Assembly (NCBI RefSeq): GCF_023149135.1
Contig: NZ_JAIWJX010000002.1
Span: forward strand, 2,232,001-2,296,000
DNA length: 64,000 nucleotides
Direction: 5' to 3'
DNA from: Fictibacillus marinisediminis
GTDB taxonomy: Bacteria > Bacillota > Bacilli > Bacillales > Fictibacillaceae
Shown here: in pieces, positions 8,219 to 17,118 of the stretch
Layout of the letters: every line of letters starts with the position of its first letter
Numbering within the stretch: position 1 is the stretch's first letter
The notes under the pieces: model-generated
What the model was told of the DNA's origin: nothing
What the model saw: only the letters and a program-made list of their open reading frames with translations
Database searches by the model: none
Made by a program: the position numbers and the translations under genes

Positions 8219-9772
8219 ATGAATCTCGGAACGTTACTGGAATTCGCAGTAGAGCGCTTCCCGAACAAGGATGCTGTCGTTCAGCAAGATCAGCGTTTAT
8301 CCTATGCGAGGCTGAACAGCCAGGTTGATAAGCTGGCCGCCTCCCTTCAGCGCATCGGAATAAAACAACAGGATCGTGTCATGGTTTTGTTAAAAAACCG
8401 GAGCGAAAATGTCATTCTCTATTGGGCGCTGCAAAAATTGGGTGCCATTTATACACCGATAAACTTCAGGCTTTCAGCAAAGGAAGTAGAGTATTGCTTT
8501 AACGATGCGGAAGCAACTGTGATTGTCTATGAGGATGCGAGCCAGGCGGCGGTGTTAAAAGCAAGGTTCAATGAGAGGCCTGTCTATATTGGGCTCGAGG
8601 GTGTACAAGGAGCAGATATCTACTTTTCTGAACTGATTGAACGGAGCCCTGAAACGTATGACAGACCAGACATACTGGATGAAGATATCGCCTTAATGCT
8701 CTATACTTCGGGGACCACAGGAAAACCAAAGGGGGTTCCAAGAAGTCATAAAAATGAGTATGCGGCCGCCCTTGCCCATATCATCCAAAATCATTATATA
8801 GAAGGGGAGAGCACACTCGGAACAATGCCTCTCTACCACACCATGGGAATGAGATCGCTGCTTTCAATTACATTTTTAAACGGAAAACTTGTCATACTTC
8901 CTGATTTTGACGCTAAGGATGCGCTGGAATTGCTCTCTAAGGAAGCTGTTTCTTGTTTGTATCTTGTGCCTACTCTGTACCATGACATATTAAAGCATCC
9001 GAAATTTAGCGATTATGATCTGTCGGCCCTTAAAAAAATAGGATATGCCGGAGCCTCCATGACCTCTTCCCTTACAGAGAAATGTATTGAGCGGCTGAAG
9101 CCTGAGGTGTTCGTCAATCATTATGGAAGTACTGAGGTGTACACCTTTACCATCAATTCAAATGTCTTCGAAAAGCCATGCTGTGCAGGGAAACCAGGGT
9201 TTCATCAAAACATCAGGCTGGTTAGAGCAGACCCGGACGGACATTCAACCTGCGAAGAGATCGTAGGAAAAGATGAAATCGGTGAGATCATTGTCAATTT
9301 GCAATCAGTTGAAGCGTTCAAGGGATATTGGAACCGGCCTGATGCGACCCAAAAAGCGATTCGTGACGGCTGGTATTTTACAGGAGATCTTGGTGTGCTG
9401 GATGAAGACGGAGATCTGCATGTCGTCGGCAGAGTGGACGACATGATAATCTCAGGCGGCGAAAACATCCACCCTCTGGAAGTCGAAGACGTCATCTCCG
9501 AGCATGAGAATGTAATCGAAGTCGCCATCGTCGGAGAAGAAGACGATAGATGGGGACAGATTGTATCAGCGTTCGTCGTTCCCGCCAGCCATACTGTCTC
9601 GATTCAAGAGCTGGACGAGTTCTGCAAAAACCATCCGCAGCTCTCCAACTACAAAAGGCCGCGAAAGTATGTATTTGTTAAGGAAATTCCGAAAAGTCCT
9701 GTCGGAAAAGTGTTGAGGAGGAAATTGCGGGATGGGGAATTTGAATTGTTCAAAACAGAAAAAGTAGTTTAA
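8219..9772 (+). CDS. hmfD: Acyl-CoA ligase, AMP-forming (putative 2-furoate-CoA ligase)
   Basis: The 517-residue ANL-family enzyme has the P-loop motif LYTSGTTGKPKGVPRSH (about residue 160), the YGSTE substrate/adenine motif, GWYFTGDLG and GRVDDMIISGGENI hinge, and the C-terminal lysine in KSPVGKVLRRKL. It activates a carboxylic acid as acyl-AMP and then as CoA thioester. Because it follows the molybdenum hydroxylase by four bases and precedes an enoyl-CoA hydratase family gene, the order matches hmfABCDE, where HmfD makes 2-furoyl-CoA. A fatty or benzoic acid substrate remains possible. Confidence 0.85.
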   Translation: MNLGTLLEFAVERFPNKDAVVQQDQRLSYARLNSQVDKLAASLQRIGIKQQDRVMVLLKNRSENVILYWALQKLGAIYTPINFRLSAKEVEYCFNDAEATVIVYEDASQAAVLKARFNERPVYIGLEGVQGADIYFSELIERSPETYDRPDILDEDIALMLYTSGTTGKPKGVPRSHKNEYAAALAHIIQNHYIEGESTLGTMPLYHTMGMRSLLSITFLNGKLVILPDFDAKDALELLSKEAVSCLYLVPTLYHDILKHPKFSDYDLSALKKIGYAGASMTSSLTEKCIERLKPEVFVNHYGSTEVYTFTINSNVFEKPCCAGKPGFHQNIRLVRADPDGHSTCEEIVGKDEIGEIIVNLQSVEAFKGYWNRPDATQKAIRDGWYFTGDLGVLDEDGDLHVVGRVDDMIISGGENIHPLEVEDVISEHENVIEVAIVGEEDDRWGQIVSAFVVPASHTVSIQELDEFCKNHPQLSNYKRPRKYVFVKEIPKSPVGKVLRRKLRDGEFELFKTEKVV

Positions 9773-9800
9773 TTTCTTAAAATCGAAAGGGGAAATCAAT

Positions 9801-10589
9801 ATGACAACCACTACTCAATATGATCACATCCGTGTAGAAAAGAACAGGGAAACACAAACAGCGACCATTTTATTCGACCGACCGGAAAAAATGAATTACA
9901 TCAGTATGCTCGCCAGGAAACAATTTGCTGAGATCTTTGAAGAATTGAACGATGACGAAGGCGTATGTGTCATCATTGTAAAGGGTGAAGGCGACAAGTG
10001 TTTTAGTGCTGGCGGAAGTATTCCTCAGTTCATGGAAACTCATCCTGAAGAATTGTCCCGTTTAAGAGTGAACGTTGCCGCACCAGAGCGTTCCCCGAAA
10101 CCCGTCATCGCACAGCTTCAAGGATATACATTTGGGGTAGGCTTTGAGATTGCCATGGCGTGTGATTTCAGAATCGCTGCTGACGACACCCTCCTCGGGT
10201 TGCCGGAAATGAATTTGGGCATGATTCCCGGAAGCGGAGGGACGCAGCGTGTGGCACGGGCTGTAGGCCTTACAAGAGCAAAGGATATGATCATGAGGGC
10301 AAGAAGGATACCTGCTGAAGAGGCGTACCAATGGGGATTGATTACTAAGGTTGTGGCGAAAGAGGAGCTTGACAATGAAGTGGATCAACTGGCGGCTGAG
10401 CTCGTACGGTTTTCACCACTTGCTCAGCGTGTTTGTAAGGAAGTATTGAATGCTGCTGAGGAAGGCCCGTTAAGCACCGGATTAGAGATTGAGGGAAGAG
10501 CGTATGGCATGCTGAGATGCACCGAAGACTTCAAAGAAGGTGTTGATGCATTTGTTGAAAAGAGAAAACCGAACTTTACCGGGAAGTAA
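9801..10589 (+). CDS. hmfE: Enoyl-CoA hydratase/isomerase family protein (putative HmfE, 2-oxoglutaroyl-CoA hydrolase)
   Basis: The 262-residue crotonase-fold protein has oxyanion-hole residues in CFSAGGSI and GYTFGVGFEIAMACDFR. The positions of both crotonase catalytic glutamates are filled: GFEIAM and GLPEMNLGMIPGSGGTQR. In the Hmf pathway a member of this family hydrolyses 2-oxoglutaroyl-CoA. Retaining both glutamates is also compatible with ordinary hydratase activity, so the reaction is inferred from gene order only. The start follows GAAAGGGGAAATC, and a strong terminator comes right after. Confidence 0.8.
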   Translation: MTTTTQYDHIRVEKNRETQTATILFDRPEKMNYISMLARKQFAEIFEELNDDEGVCVIIVKGEGDKCFSAGGSIPQFMETHPEELSRLRVNVAAPERSPKPVIAQLQGYTFGVGFEIAMACDFRIAADDTLLGLPEMNLGMIPGSGGTQRVARAVGLTRAKDMIMRARRIPAEEAYQWGLITKVVAKEELDNEVDQLAAELVRFSPLAQRVCKEVLNAAEEGPLSTGLEIEGRAYGMLRCTEDFKEGVDAFVEKRKPNFTGK

Positions 10590-10598
10590 GTGGAACAG

Positions 10599-10629
10599 AG
10601 TAATCCTGTGCACACCAGGATTACTCTTC
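10599..10629 (+). terminator. Terminator after the hydroxylase/CoA ligase operon
   Basis: A perfect ten-base stem AGTAATCCTG / CAGGATTACT with a seven-base loop, then CTTCTCCT. It splits the catabolic block into two transcription units. Confidence 0.75.
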
Positions 10630-10655
10630 TCCTAAATATACTTCTATAAATTCAA

Positions 10656-10675
10656 AAGACTGAAAATTCAGTCTT
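10656..10675 (+). promoter_or_regulatory. 20-bp palindrome upstream of the MFS gene, possible operator
   Basis: Perfect inverted repeat AAGACTGAA-AA-TTCAGTCTT, 58 bases before the MFS start. No T tract follows, so it looks more like a protein-binding site than a terminator. Confidence 0.4.
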
Positions 10676-10733
10676 CAATTCACTCATCCAAGCTAAGTCA
10701 TGCCAAAAAAACTTTAGTATTGGAGGAAATAAC

Positions 10734-12071
10734 ATGTCAAGTGCAATACCTTCTGAGGTTGTTCAAAAAACGGAAGCACCAAAAGTGAGTAGCAGGCAAA
10801 TGGTTTCTGCAACAGCTGCTTCATTATTAGGATGGTCCTTTGATTTATATGATCTCTTCATTCTCCTGTATGTTACACCAACCATAGGTAAGCTATTTCT
10901 TCCTACAACTAATCCCACACTGTCCCTGGCTGCGGTATATGCTTCTTTTGCCGTCACACTGCTTATGAGACCACTCGGATCCGGCATATTCGGATCGTAT
11001 GCCGACAAGCATGGCAGAAAGAATGCCATGACAGTGGCGATCGTCGGGGTTGGTATTAGTACTGCTATTTTTGGATTACTGCCAACGGTTCCGCAAATCG
11101 GCTTTTTCGCTGCCTTCCTGTTTTTACTGCTGCGGCTCGTCCAGGGAATCTTTGTCGGTGGGGTAGTCGCCTCCACCCATACCATTGGAACCGAAACAGC
11201 ACCTCCTAAATGGAGAGGATTAATGTCAGGCCTTATTGGCGGAGGAGGCGCTGGGCTAGGCGCACTGTTTGCTTCCATCGTTTTTACAGTCGTTTCAGCC
11301 CTGTTTCCCGGTGAAGCCTTTGATAGCTGGGGCTGGAGAGTCATGTTCTTTACAGGTATTTTAGGAGCCATTGCGGGCCTTTTTGTGTTTAGGACGCTGG
11401 AGGAATCCCCGTTATGGGCCGAAATGAAAACGAAAAAAAACTCAAAACAAAAAATCGTCCAACAAAAACCGGTTAAATCGCTGTTTACGACATACTCCCG
11501 TGTACTTCTGGTGAATTTAATGATCGTTATCGGAGGCGGATCGGGTTATTACCTGACTGCCGGATTTATTCCAACCTTCCTTAATGTCGTAAATAAAGTA
11601 TCCTCTTCGACGCTGTCCGGCGTTCTTATTGCGGCCAGTATAGCTACCATTATATCTGCACTCATTGCCGGACATCTGAGTGAAATCTTTGGCAGAAAAA
11701 AGGTATTCCTTGTCATCGGCGTATTGAACGTTATCGGATTACCTTATTTTTATCTATCACTGGCTGATGCTGCGTCTGTTTCATCCATCTATTTTTATGT
11801 CATATGTCTTGTACTATTAGGCAATGCGGCGTATGCACCTGTCCTGATTTTTTTAAACGAGCGCTTTCCGACCTCCATCCGGTCAACCGGCACAGGCCTT
11901 TCATGGAATATGGGCTTTGCCGTCGGTGGAATGATGCCTACTTTTGTTACTTTGACGAGTGGATCCATTGAAAACATTCCCCATACATTGATGTATTTTA
12001 CGATCGTGATATATCTGATTTACATTATTGGAAGCGTTATCATCCCAGAAACGAGAGGCAGACTGCAATAG
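10734..12071 (+). CDS. MFS transporter, metabolite:H+ symporter type
   Basis: The 445-residue protein has 12 predicted membrane segments. It shows the DLYD motif in TM1, GSGIFGSYADKHGRKNAM in loop 2-3 (the family signature) and a second copy, AGHLSEIFGRKK, in loop 8-9. This resembles the aromatic-acid and sialic-acid H+ symporters that import carboxylates. As first gene of the second transcript of the block it probably brings in the furan carboxylate or another acid. Substrate is inferred, not visible. The start has TTGGAGGAAATAAC upstream. Confidence 0.85.
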   Translation: MSSAIPSEVVQKTEAPKVSSRQMVSATAASLLGWSFDLYDLFILLYVTPTIGKLFLPTTNPTLSLAAVYASFAVTLLMRPLGSGIFGSYADKHGRKNAMTVAIVGVGISTAIFGLLPTVPQIGFFAAFLFLLLRLVQGIFVGGVVASTHTIGTETAPPKWRGLMSGLIGGGGAGLGALFASIVFTVVSALFPGEAFDSWGWRVMFFTGILGAIAGLFVFRTLEESPLWAEMKTKKNSKQKIVQQKPVKSLFTTYSRVLLVNLMIVIGGGSGYYLTAGFIPTFLNVVNKVSSSTLSGVLIAASIATIISALIAGHLSEIFGRKKVFLVIGVLNVIGLPYFYLSLADAASVSSIYFYVICLVLLGNAAYAPVLIFLNERFPTSIRSTGTGLSWNMGFAVGGMMPTFVTLTSGSIENIPHTLMYFTIVIYLIYIIGSVIIPETRGRLQ

Positions 12072-12129
12072 CGCAACATCAGAGTTTTACACCCGTTTGA
12101 TCTGAATAGAAAGAAGGGAGACTTTATCG

Positions 12130-13617
12130 ATGTCAACTATCGTCCATAAAAAGATACCCACTTATTATAATTTTGCAGGCGGCGAGTGGACAGAAGCGAC
12201 TTCTAAGGAGCTGATAGAATCGTTTAATCCGGCGACCGGAGAACTGGTCAGCTATTCGCAAAAATCGAATATTCAGGATGTATCCCAGATTATAGAGTCA
12301 GTACAGCATTCATTCCTGACAAGTGATTGGTCAATGAATCCTAAGCGCCGTTATGAAGCATTGCATTCGTTGGCCGAAAAAATGACAGAAAAGCTGGAGC
12401 ACCTTGCTCTCATCCTCACGATGGATCAGGGAAAGACCATTCGCGAGTCGCGGATCGAGCTGTCAGGCTGTATTGATACACTGAAGTATTTTGCAGGAGC
12501 CGCACGTTCTGTCTTTGGCCGTTCCATGCAGCTTGAACCTGATAATTTTGGTGTCGTTGTAAAAGAGCCGGTTGGCGTGGTGGGAATCATATCACCTTGG
12601 AATTGGCCCGCGTTGCTCATGATTCGTGAACTCGCACCTGCTCTTGCTGCCGGTAATGGAGTTCTCGTCAAGCCAGCAAGCCTTACTCCTTCAATATCCG
12701 TAGAGATCTTTAAGCTCATTGCTGAAATTCCTCATTTTCCAAAAGGGATCGTTAGCATCGTGACCGGTCCAGGAAAGTCCATTGGAGCAGCCATGGCAGC
12801 CAGTGACAAGATCGACATGATCAGCTTTACGGGGGACACCTCTACTGGCAAGTCCATCATTGAAATGGGAGCAGGAAATGTCAAAAAAGTAGCACTCGAA
12901 CTTGGCGGGAAATCTCCGAACGTCGTCTTTGAGGATGCAAATCTTGATAAAGCTGTTCCGGTCATCGGCCGTTCCATTTTTATTTCCGCAGGCCAAATCT
13001 GCATGGCCGGTTCCAGGGTGGTCATTCATGAATCCATTAAAGACGAAGTGGTCAAACGTCTAAAAGAATATGCCGAACAGCTGCGGGTGGAAAACGGGCT
13101 TCTGGAAACGGCTGATATGGGGCCGTTGGTCTCACAAAGCCAATTGGATCTTGTTGAAGAGTATTGTGAAATCGGCCGGAAAGAAGGAAGAATCATTACT
13201 GGCGGCTACCGAATGGCTGGCGAAACATATGATCAGGGCTTTTATTTCGCTCCTACCATCATTGATGGGCTCATGGCCGGCAGCCGCGTGGTCAAAGAAG
13301 AAATTTTCGGGCCTGTTCTCGCTGTTCAGACATTCTCAACGGAAAAAGAAGCACTTCACATTGCGAATGACAGTGATTTTGGTTTGTCCGCCGGTGTATG
13401 GACATCGGATCTCAACCGAGCGGTACGGATGTCCAAAGGGATCAAAGCGGGAACCGTCTGGATCAATACGTACAACAAAAACTTTCCTGAAACAGAATTT
13501 GGGGGTTACAAGCAGAGCGGTTTAGGAAGAACAAGGGGAGTGGATGGCCTGATGGAATATTGCGAGACGAAGCATGTGCATATTGAAATAGACCCTCGTG
13601 AGGGGGCTCCTCTATGA
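12130..13617 (+). CDS. Aldehyde dehydrogenase, NAD(P)-dependent
   Basis: The 495-residue member of the ALDH superfamily has SPWNWP (about 155), the catalytic Glu257 in ALELGGKSPN and nucleophile Cys291 in AGQICMAGSR, and ends at the usual EFGGYKQSGLGR region. It oxidises an aldehyde to the acid. Next to an iron alcohol dehydrogenase that overlaps it by four bases, it likely turns furfural or 5-hydroxymethylfurfural-type aldehydes into furoic acids. This function is inferred from the cluster. Confidence 0.88.
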   Translation: MSTIVHKKIPTYYNFAGGEWTEATSKELIESFNPATGELVSYSQKSNIQDVSQIIESVQHSFLTSDWSMNPKRRYEALHSLAEKMTEKLEHLALILTMDQGKTIRESRIELSGCIDTLKYFAGAARSVFGRSMQLEPDNFGVVVKEPVGVVGIISPWNWPALLMIRELAPALAAGNGVLVKPASLTPSISVEIFKLIAEIPHFPKGIVSIVTGPGKSIGAAMAASDKIDMISFTGDTSTGKSIIEMGAGNVKKVALELGGKSPNVVFEDANLDKAVPVIGRSIFISAGQICMAGSRVVIHESIKDEVVKRLKEYAEQLRVENGLLETADMGPLVSQSQLDLVEEYCEIGRKEGRIITGGYRMAGETYDQGFYFAPTIIDGLMAGSRVVKEEIFGPVLAVQTFSTEKEALHIANDSDFGLSAGVWTSDLNRAVRMSKGIKAGTVWINTYNKNFPETEFGGYKQSGLGRTRGVDGLMEYCETKHVHIEIDPREGAPL

Positions 13618-14792
13618 ACATGAGTTCTATAGTAAAACAGACAGGGCAGGACTTCTCCTTTCATTTGCCTACGCGGATAGAGTTCGGGTATGGAAAATCC
13701 TCCCGCCTTGCGGAGAACCTCATAAATCTTGGTGTGAACAGAGTTTTTATCGTCAGTGATAAAGGGGTGGAATCCGCCGGATTATTGAGCGGAATCATTT
13801 CATCGCTGCAAGATTCAAAGATTGTCAGCGAGCTCTATCTTGAGGTAGAGCCTGATCCGAGTCTTGAAACGATTGATCGTGGAGCCGAGTATTTTCTATC
13901 GGGGCACTATGATTGTCTCGTTGCAGTAGGAGGCGGAAGTGTCATAGACACTGCAAAAGGGATTAGGATTGTAGCTAGCCAGGGCGGCAGCATCCGCGAT
14001 TATGCAGGAGTCGATAAGATCGTAGGCTCCTCAGCTATTCCGCTGCTTACGATACCAACCACATCCGGGACAGGGAGTGAGGTGACTATCTTCGGTGTTT
14101 ACTCAGACTGGAAGAACAATGTGAAAGTGACCGTCACCAGCCAGCATATGGCTCCGACTCTTACTATTGTTGATCCTGAACTGACCATGGGGTTACCAGA
14201 AAATATGACCGCAGCCTCCGGAATTGATGCTCTGGCCCATGGAATCGAAACCTTCTTTTCCTTACGGTCGTGCCCTGCATCCGATGCACTGGCCACTGAA
14301 GCGATTACCACTGTCGGTTCCCACCTTAGACAGGCTGTTGTGGACGGAAAAAATAAGGAAGCACGAATTGGAATGTCGCACGGAAGCTTACTGGCAGGGA
14401 TGGCGTTTAACAACGGCTTCCTTGGGCTTGCCCACGCTATTGGAAGTGCTCTTTCCGGTCACTGCCATGTTCCTCACGGAATAGCCATCGGCTTGCTCCT
14501 CCCCCGCGTCGTTGAGTTCAATGCTCAAGTGTGCCCACTTAAAGCGGCTAAGATTGCGCAGTTGTTGGGGGTTGAGGGAGAAGACGAAACACAGTTGGCC
14601 GGTCAGGCGGCTAAAGCAGTGGCTTTCCTGGTGCGGGAAATTGGACTGCCTACCCGGTTGAAGGAATTGAACGTCCCTGAGGACAGGCTCGCTGCAATTG
14701 CAAGTGACTCTTTTCAAAGCGGGATGATGAGGTTTAATCCCCGGCAGCCAGCAGAGGCTGACGTTCTGGATCTGTTAAAGCGAGTTTACTAG
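13614..14792 (+). CDS. Iron-containing alcohol dehydrogenase
   Basis: The 392-residue group III alcohol dehydrogenase has the NAD(P) motif VAVGGGSVIDTAKG, IPTTSGTGSEVT, and metal ligands in SGIDALAHGIE, LGLAHAIG and HVPHGIAIG. ATG 13614 overlaps the aldehyde dehydrogenase stop; ATG 13620 is an alternative. It probably interconverts an alcohol and aldehyde of the pathway, for example furfuryl alcohol and furfural. All four metal-binding side chains appear present (one Asp, three His). Confidence 0.88.
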   Translation: MNMSSIVKQTGQDFSFHLPTRIEFGYGKSSRLAENLINLGVNRVFIVSDKGVESAGLLSGIISSLQDSKIVSELYLEVEPDPSLETIDRGAEYFLSGHYDCLVAVGGGSVIDTAKGIRIVASQGGSIRDYAGVDKIVGSSAIPLLTIPTTSGTGSEVTIFGVYSDWKNNVKVTVTSQHMAPTLTIVDPELTMGLPENMTAASGIDALAHGIETFFSLRSCPASDALATEAITTVGSHLRQAVVDGKNKEARIGMSHGSLLAGMAFNNGFLGLAHAIGSALSGHCHVPHGIAIGLLLPRVVEFNAQVCPLKAAKIAQLLGVEGEDETQLAGQAAKAVAFLVREIGLPTRLKELNVPEDRLAAIASDSFQSGMMRFNPRQPAEADVLDLLKRVY

Positions 14793-14823
14793 AATTCACA
14801 AACAAAACGGAGGCGGTTTTTTA

Positions 14824-15654
14824 ATGAGCGATGATTTGATTCTTAGTTTGGAAAAAAGTACAGACGAGGTAGCCTGGAATTTATACCGGAAAGCGATACG
14901 GTTTGGAACGTGGGATCCTGCTGAGATCGATTTAACCCATGACAGAGATGATTTTGAAGCACTTGATCAAGACCTGAAAGATTACCTCATTCACTTTTGC
15001 ACCGGATTTCTTGATGCAGAAGAGAATGTTGCCTTAAAATTTTGTCCCTGGATCATGCTTGGGGCATCCACCCAGCAACAAGCCTTCCTCAGTACTCAGT
15101 TGTTGGAGGAATTCAAGCATACCGAATTTTTCCTTCGGTACTTTGAAGAGGTACTCGGCATCAAACGTTTACATGGAGTGCAAAATCTCGTTCAGCAAAA
15201 GCTGGATGAGCGGGGCAAAATGATGCTCAATGCACTGGAAGGCAGTCTAGAGGAACGCGAAACTGCCCTCGTTGAAGGATTGACTCACTACCAGGGAATC
15301 ATTGAAGGTGTACAAGCCATGGCGGGGTACGATGTATTTGAGGATGTTTATGGAAGTAAAGGACTCCTCCCCGGGTCGAAAGAAGGCTTCAAACGTATAA
15401 AAGAGGATGAAGGCCGCCACGTGGGCTTTGGGCTTCGCATGTTAAAGCTGCTCGCAAGAAATGAAAAGCACGCCAATAGAATACGAGAGATTTATAGTGA
15501 ATATCTTCCCTACATTTTGATTCGCTACGATCAGCCGGTAGTGGTTGGCGGACGCGAGGTTCCAACCCCGGTGGAGGTGAACGGCCGGCAGCGGGTGACG
15601 AAGCTTTTTGAAAGGCGCCTGAAGGACATATTCGGAGTGCGATCCGTGAGTTAA
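14824..15654 (+). CDS. R2-like ligand-binding oxidase (R2lox)
   Basis: The 276-residue ferritin-like protein is close to the ribonucleotide reductase R2 fold, yet no nrdE or nrdA gene is present. Metal ligands are Glu66 in DAEENVA, Glu96xxHis99 in LEEFKHTE, Glu161 in HYQGIIEG and Glu196xxHis199 in EDEGRHVG. Val69 and Tyr156 stand where R2lox proteins form their Val-Tyr ether cross-link, and the Tyr156 to Glu196 spacing of 40 is as in the Geobacillus enzyme (Tyr162/Glu202, from memory). R2lox binds a Mn/Fe cofactor and a fatty acid-like ligand, and its physiological job is unknown. Here it lies between alcohol dehydrogenase and symporter genes of a degradation block, suggesting it oxidises a pathway compound. 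Confidence 0.88.
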   Translation: MSDDLILSLEKSTDEVAWNLYRKAIRFGTWDPAEIDLTHDRDDFEALDQDLKDYLIHFCTGFLDAEENVALKFCPWIMLGASTQQQAFLSTQLLEEFKHTEFFLRYFEEVLGIKRLHGVQNLVQQKLDERGKMMLNALEGSLEERETALVEGLTHYQGIIEGVQAMAGYDVFEDVYGSKGLLPGSKEGFKRIKEDEGRHVGFGLRMLKLLARNEKHANRIREIYSEYLPYILIRYDQPVVVGGREVPTPVEVNGRQRVTKLFERRLKDIFGVRSVS

Positions 15655-15673
15655 ATAAGGAGGGAATCGCTTG

Positions 15674-17098
15674 GTGACAGCCCGTGCCATAATCATAGGA
15701 ATGGTCATTTTGTATGTGCTAGCCACTGCTTTTCTTGGACTATATACGAAGAAATTCTCAAAAAGCTCGGACAAATACATGACAGGAGGAAAAGCTTTCG
15801 GCCCTTTTATTATCGGGGTCTTGATGATGTCTGAATTCATAGGCACCGGCTCTACGATTGGCACCGCGCAAACCGCTTTTTCTAGAGGAATTTCGGCTTC
15901 CTGGAACTTAATCACACTCGCGTTTGCTTTCGCTTTGTTTGCCTACACACTGGCAATAAAGTTCCATGAGCGTGGAGAGTATACCATTTCTGGGGCTATA
16001 TCGAAAACTTACGGAAATGGTGCGAGAACAATTACCTCAGTCATTATGATTTATGCCCTAAGCGTGGTCAACGTATCAATGTACGCGGGAGGGGCGGCGA
16101 CCTTATCTGCGATTATTCACGTCCCCCATGCGATGGCAGCAATTGTGGTGGGGGTAGTCACAGTTGTTTACGTTACCTTGGGCGGAATGTTTGCGGTTGC
16201 TTATACCAACCTTATTCATGCGTTTTTTAAATATTTGGGATTAATTCTGGCAGTCTCGTTTGGTTTAACTGCAGCAGGCGGTTTTTCAGGTCTGTCGCTG
16301 CAGCTAAAGCCAGCGATGTTTGACTGGACAGGCATTTCATGGCCAACCATTATTGCATGGACCATCGCCAACATTGGCTCTATTTTTTCTACTCAATACA
16401 TCATTCAGGCGGTTTGTTCGACCAATGATGATGCCAACGCAAAAAAAGCAAGTATTTACGCAGGGGTGTTCGTTATTCCTGTAGGAATCATGGCCGCTCT
16501 CATTGGGATGACAGCCTCTATATTGTTTCCGAATATCGTTTCTTCCGAGGCTTTTCCGATGTTGACTACCCTTATGAATCCTTTCCTTGCGGGTCTTGTG
16601 ATCTCCGGATTAATCGCCGCGGTTTTTGGAACAGTGGCCGCCTCAACAATTGGAGCAGCTGCCCTATTGTTAAAAGACTTTTATACTCCGCTCTTTAATA
16701 AAGAAGGATCAGACAATAAATCACTCAGGTTTTCAAGAGTGGCGACCATTGTGATGGGACTTTTACCTATTCCGTTCGCCATTTTTACCCCGGAAATACT
16801 AAACACAATCTTTTTTGCCAGGGCACTCCGTACAACCATCGCCGTTATCGTAGTTTTGATGTTTTATTTTCCCCGTTTCAGCAGCGGAATAGGGGCTGCC
16901 CTTGGAATGGTATTCGCTGTAATTACAACAACATTTTGGTTTCTTGCAGGAAACCCGTTCGGTATCGATAACATTTATATCGCTGCTGTTGCATCTCTTA
17001 TCGTAATGGGAATCGATCATTTTTGGCGAAAAAACAAAACTGTGGTTCATGAGGAACGTTCAAATGAAAATAACGGCCACCAATACAAGGTGCAATAG
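15674..17098 (+). CDS. Sodium:solute symporter (SSS family)
   Basis: The protein of about 474 residues has 13 likely membrane segments: TAFLGLYTKKFSKSSDKYMTGG at the start, GTGSTIGTAQTAFSRG in TM2, then a polar tail after residue 450. It belongs to the SSS family, which couples Na+ to uptake of acids, sugars or amino acids. GTG 15674 is nine bases after AAGGAGGG and fits better than TTG 15671. It is 19 bases after the R2lox gene and 20 before the UbiD gene, so the three are co-transcribed. It is a second candidate importer of the furan substrate, besides the MFS carrier. Confidence 0.85.
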   Translation: MTARAIIIGMVILYVLATAFLGLYTKKFSKSSDKYMTGGKAFGPFIIGVLMMSEFIGTGSTIGTAQTAFSRGISASWNLITLAFAFALFAYTLAIKFHERGEYTISGAISKTYGNGARTITSVIMIYALSVVNVSMYAGGAATLSAIIHVPHAMAAIVVGVVTVVYVTLGGMFAVAYTNLIHAFFKYLGLILAVSFGLTAAGGFSGLSLQLKPAMFDWTGISWPTIIAWTIANIGSIFSTQYIIQAVCSTNDDANAKKASIYAGVFVIPVGIMAALIGMTASILFPNIVSSEAFPMLTTLMNPFLAGLVISGLIAAVFGTVAASTIGAAALLLKDFYTPLFNKEGSDNKSLRFSRVATIVMGLLPIPFAIFTPEILNTIFFARALRTTIAVIVVLMFYFPRFSSGIGAALGMVFAVITTTFWFLAGNPFGIDNIYIAAVASLIVMGIDHFWRKNKTVVHEERSNENNGHQYKVQ

Positions 17099-17118
17099 AG
17101 ATAAGGGGGAAAGGTGTA

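Noticed and set aside
10763..11371. 202-codon minus-strand frame opposite the MFS gene
   Set aside because: Proline/serine-rich antisense shadow of membrane-helix codons, with the sense frame carrying full MFS motifs.
13070..13525. 151-codon plus-strand frame inside the aldehyde dehydrogenase
   Set aside because: Out-of-frame shadow; the catalytic Cys and terminal motifs are in the other frame.
14824..15654. Ribonucleotide reductase beta subunit (nrdF)
   Set aside because: No nrdE partner, and the Val69/Tyr156 pair with EDEGRH motif matches R2lox; the usual radical tyrosine context of NrdF is absent.
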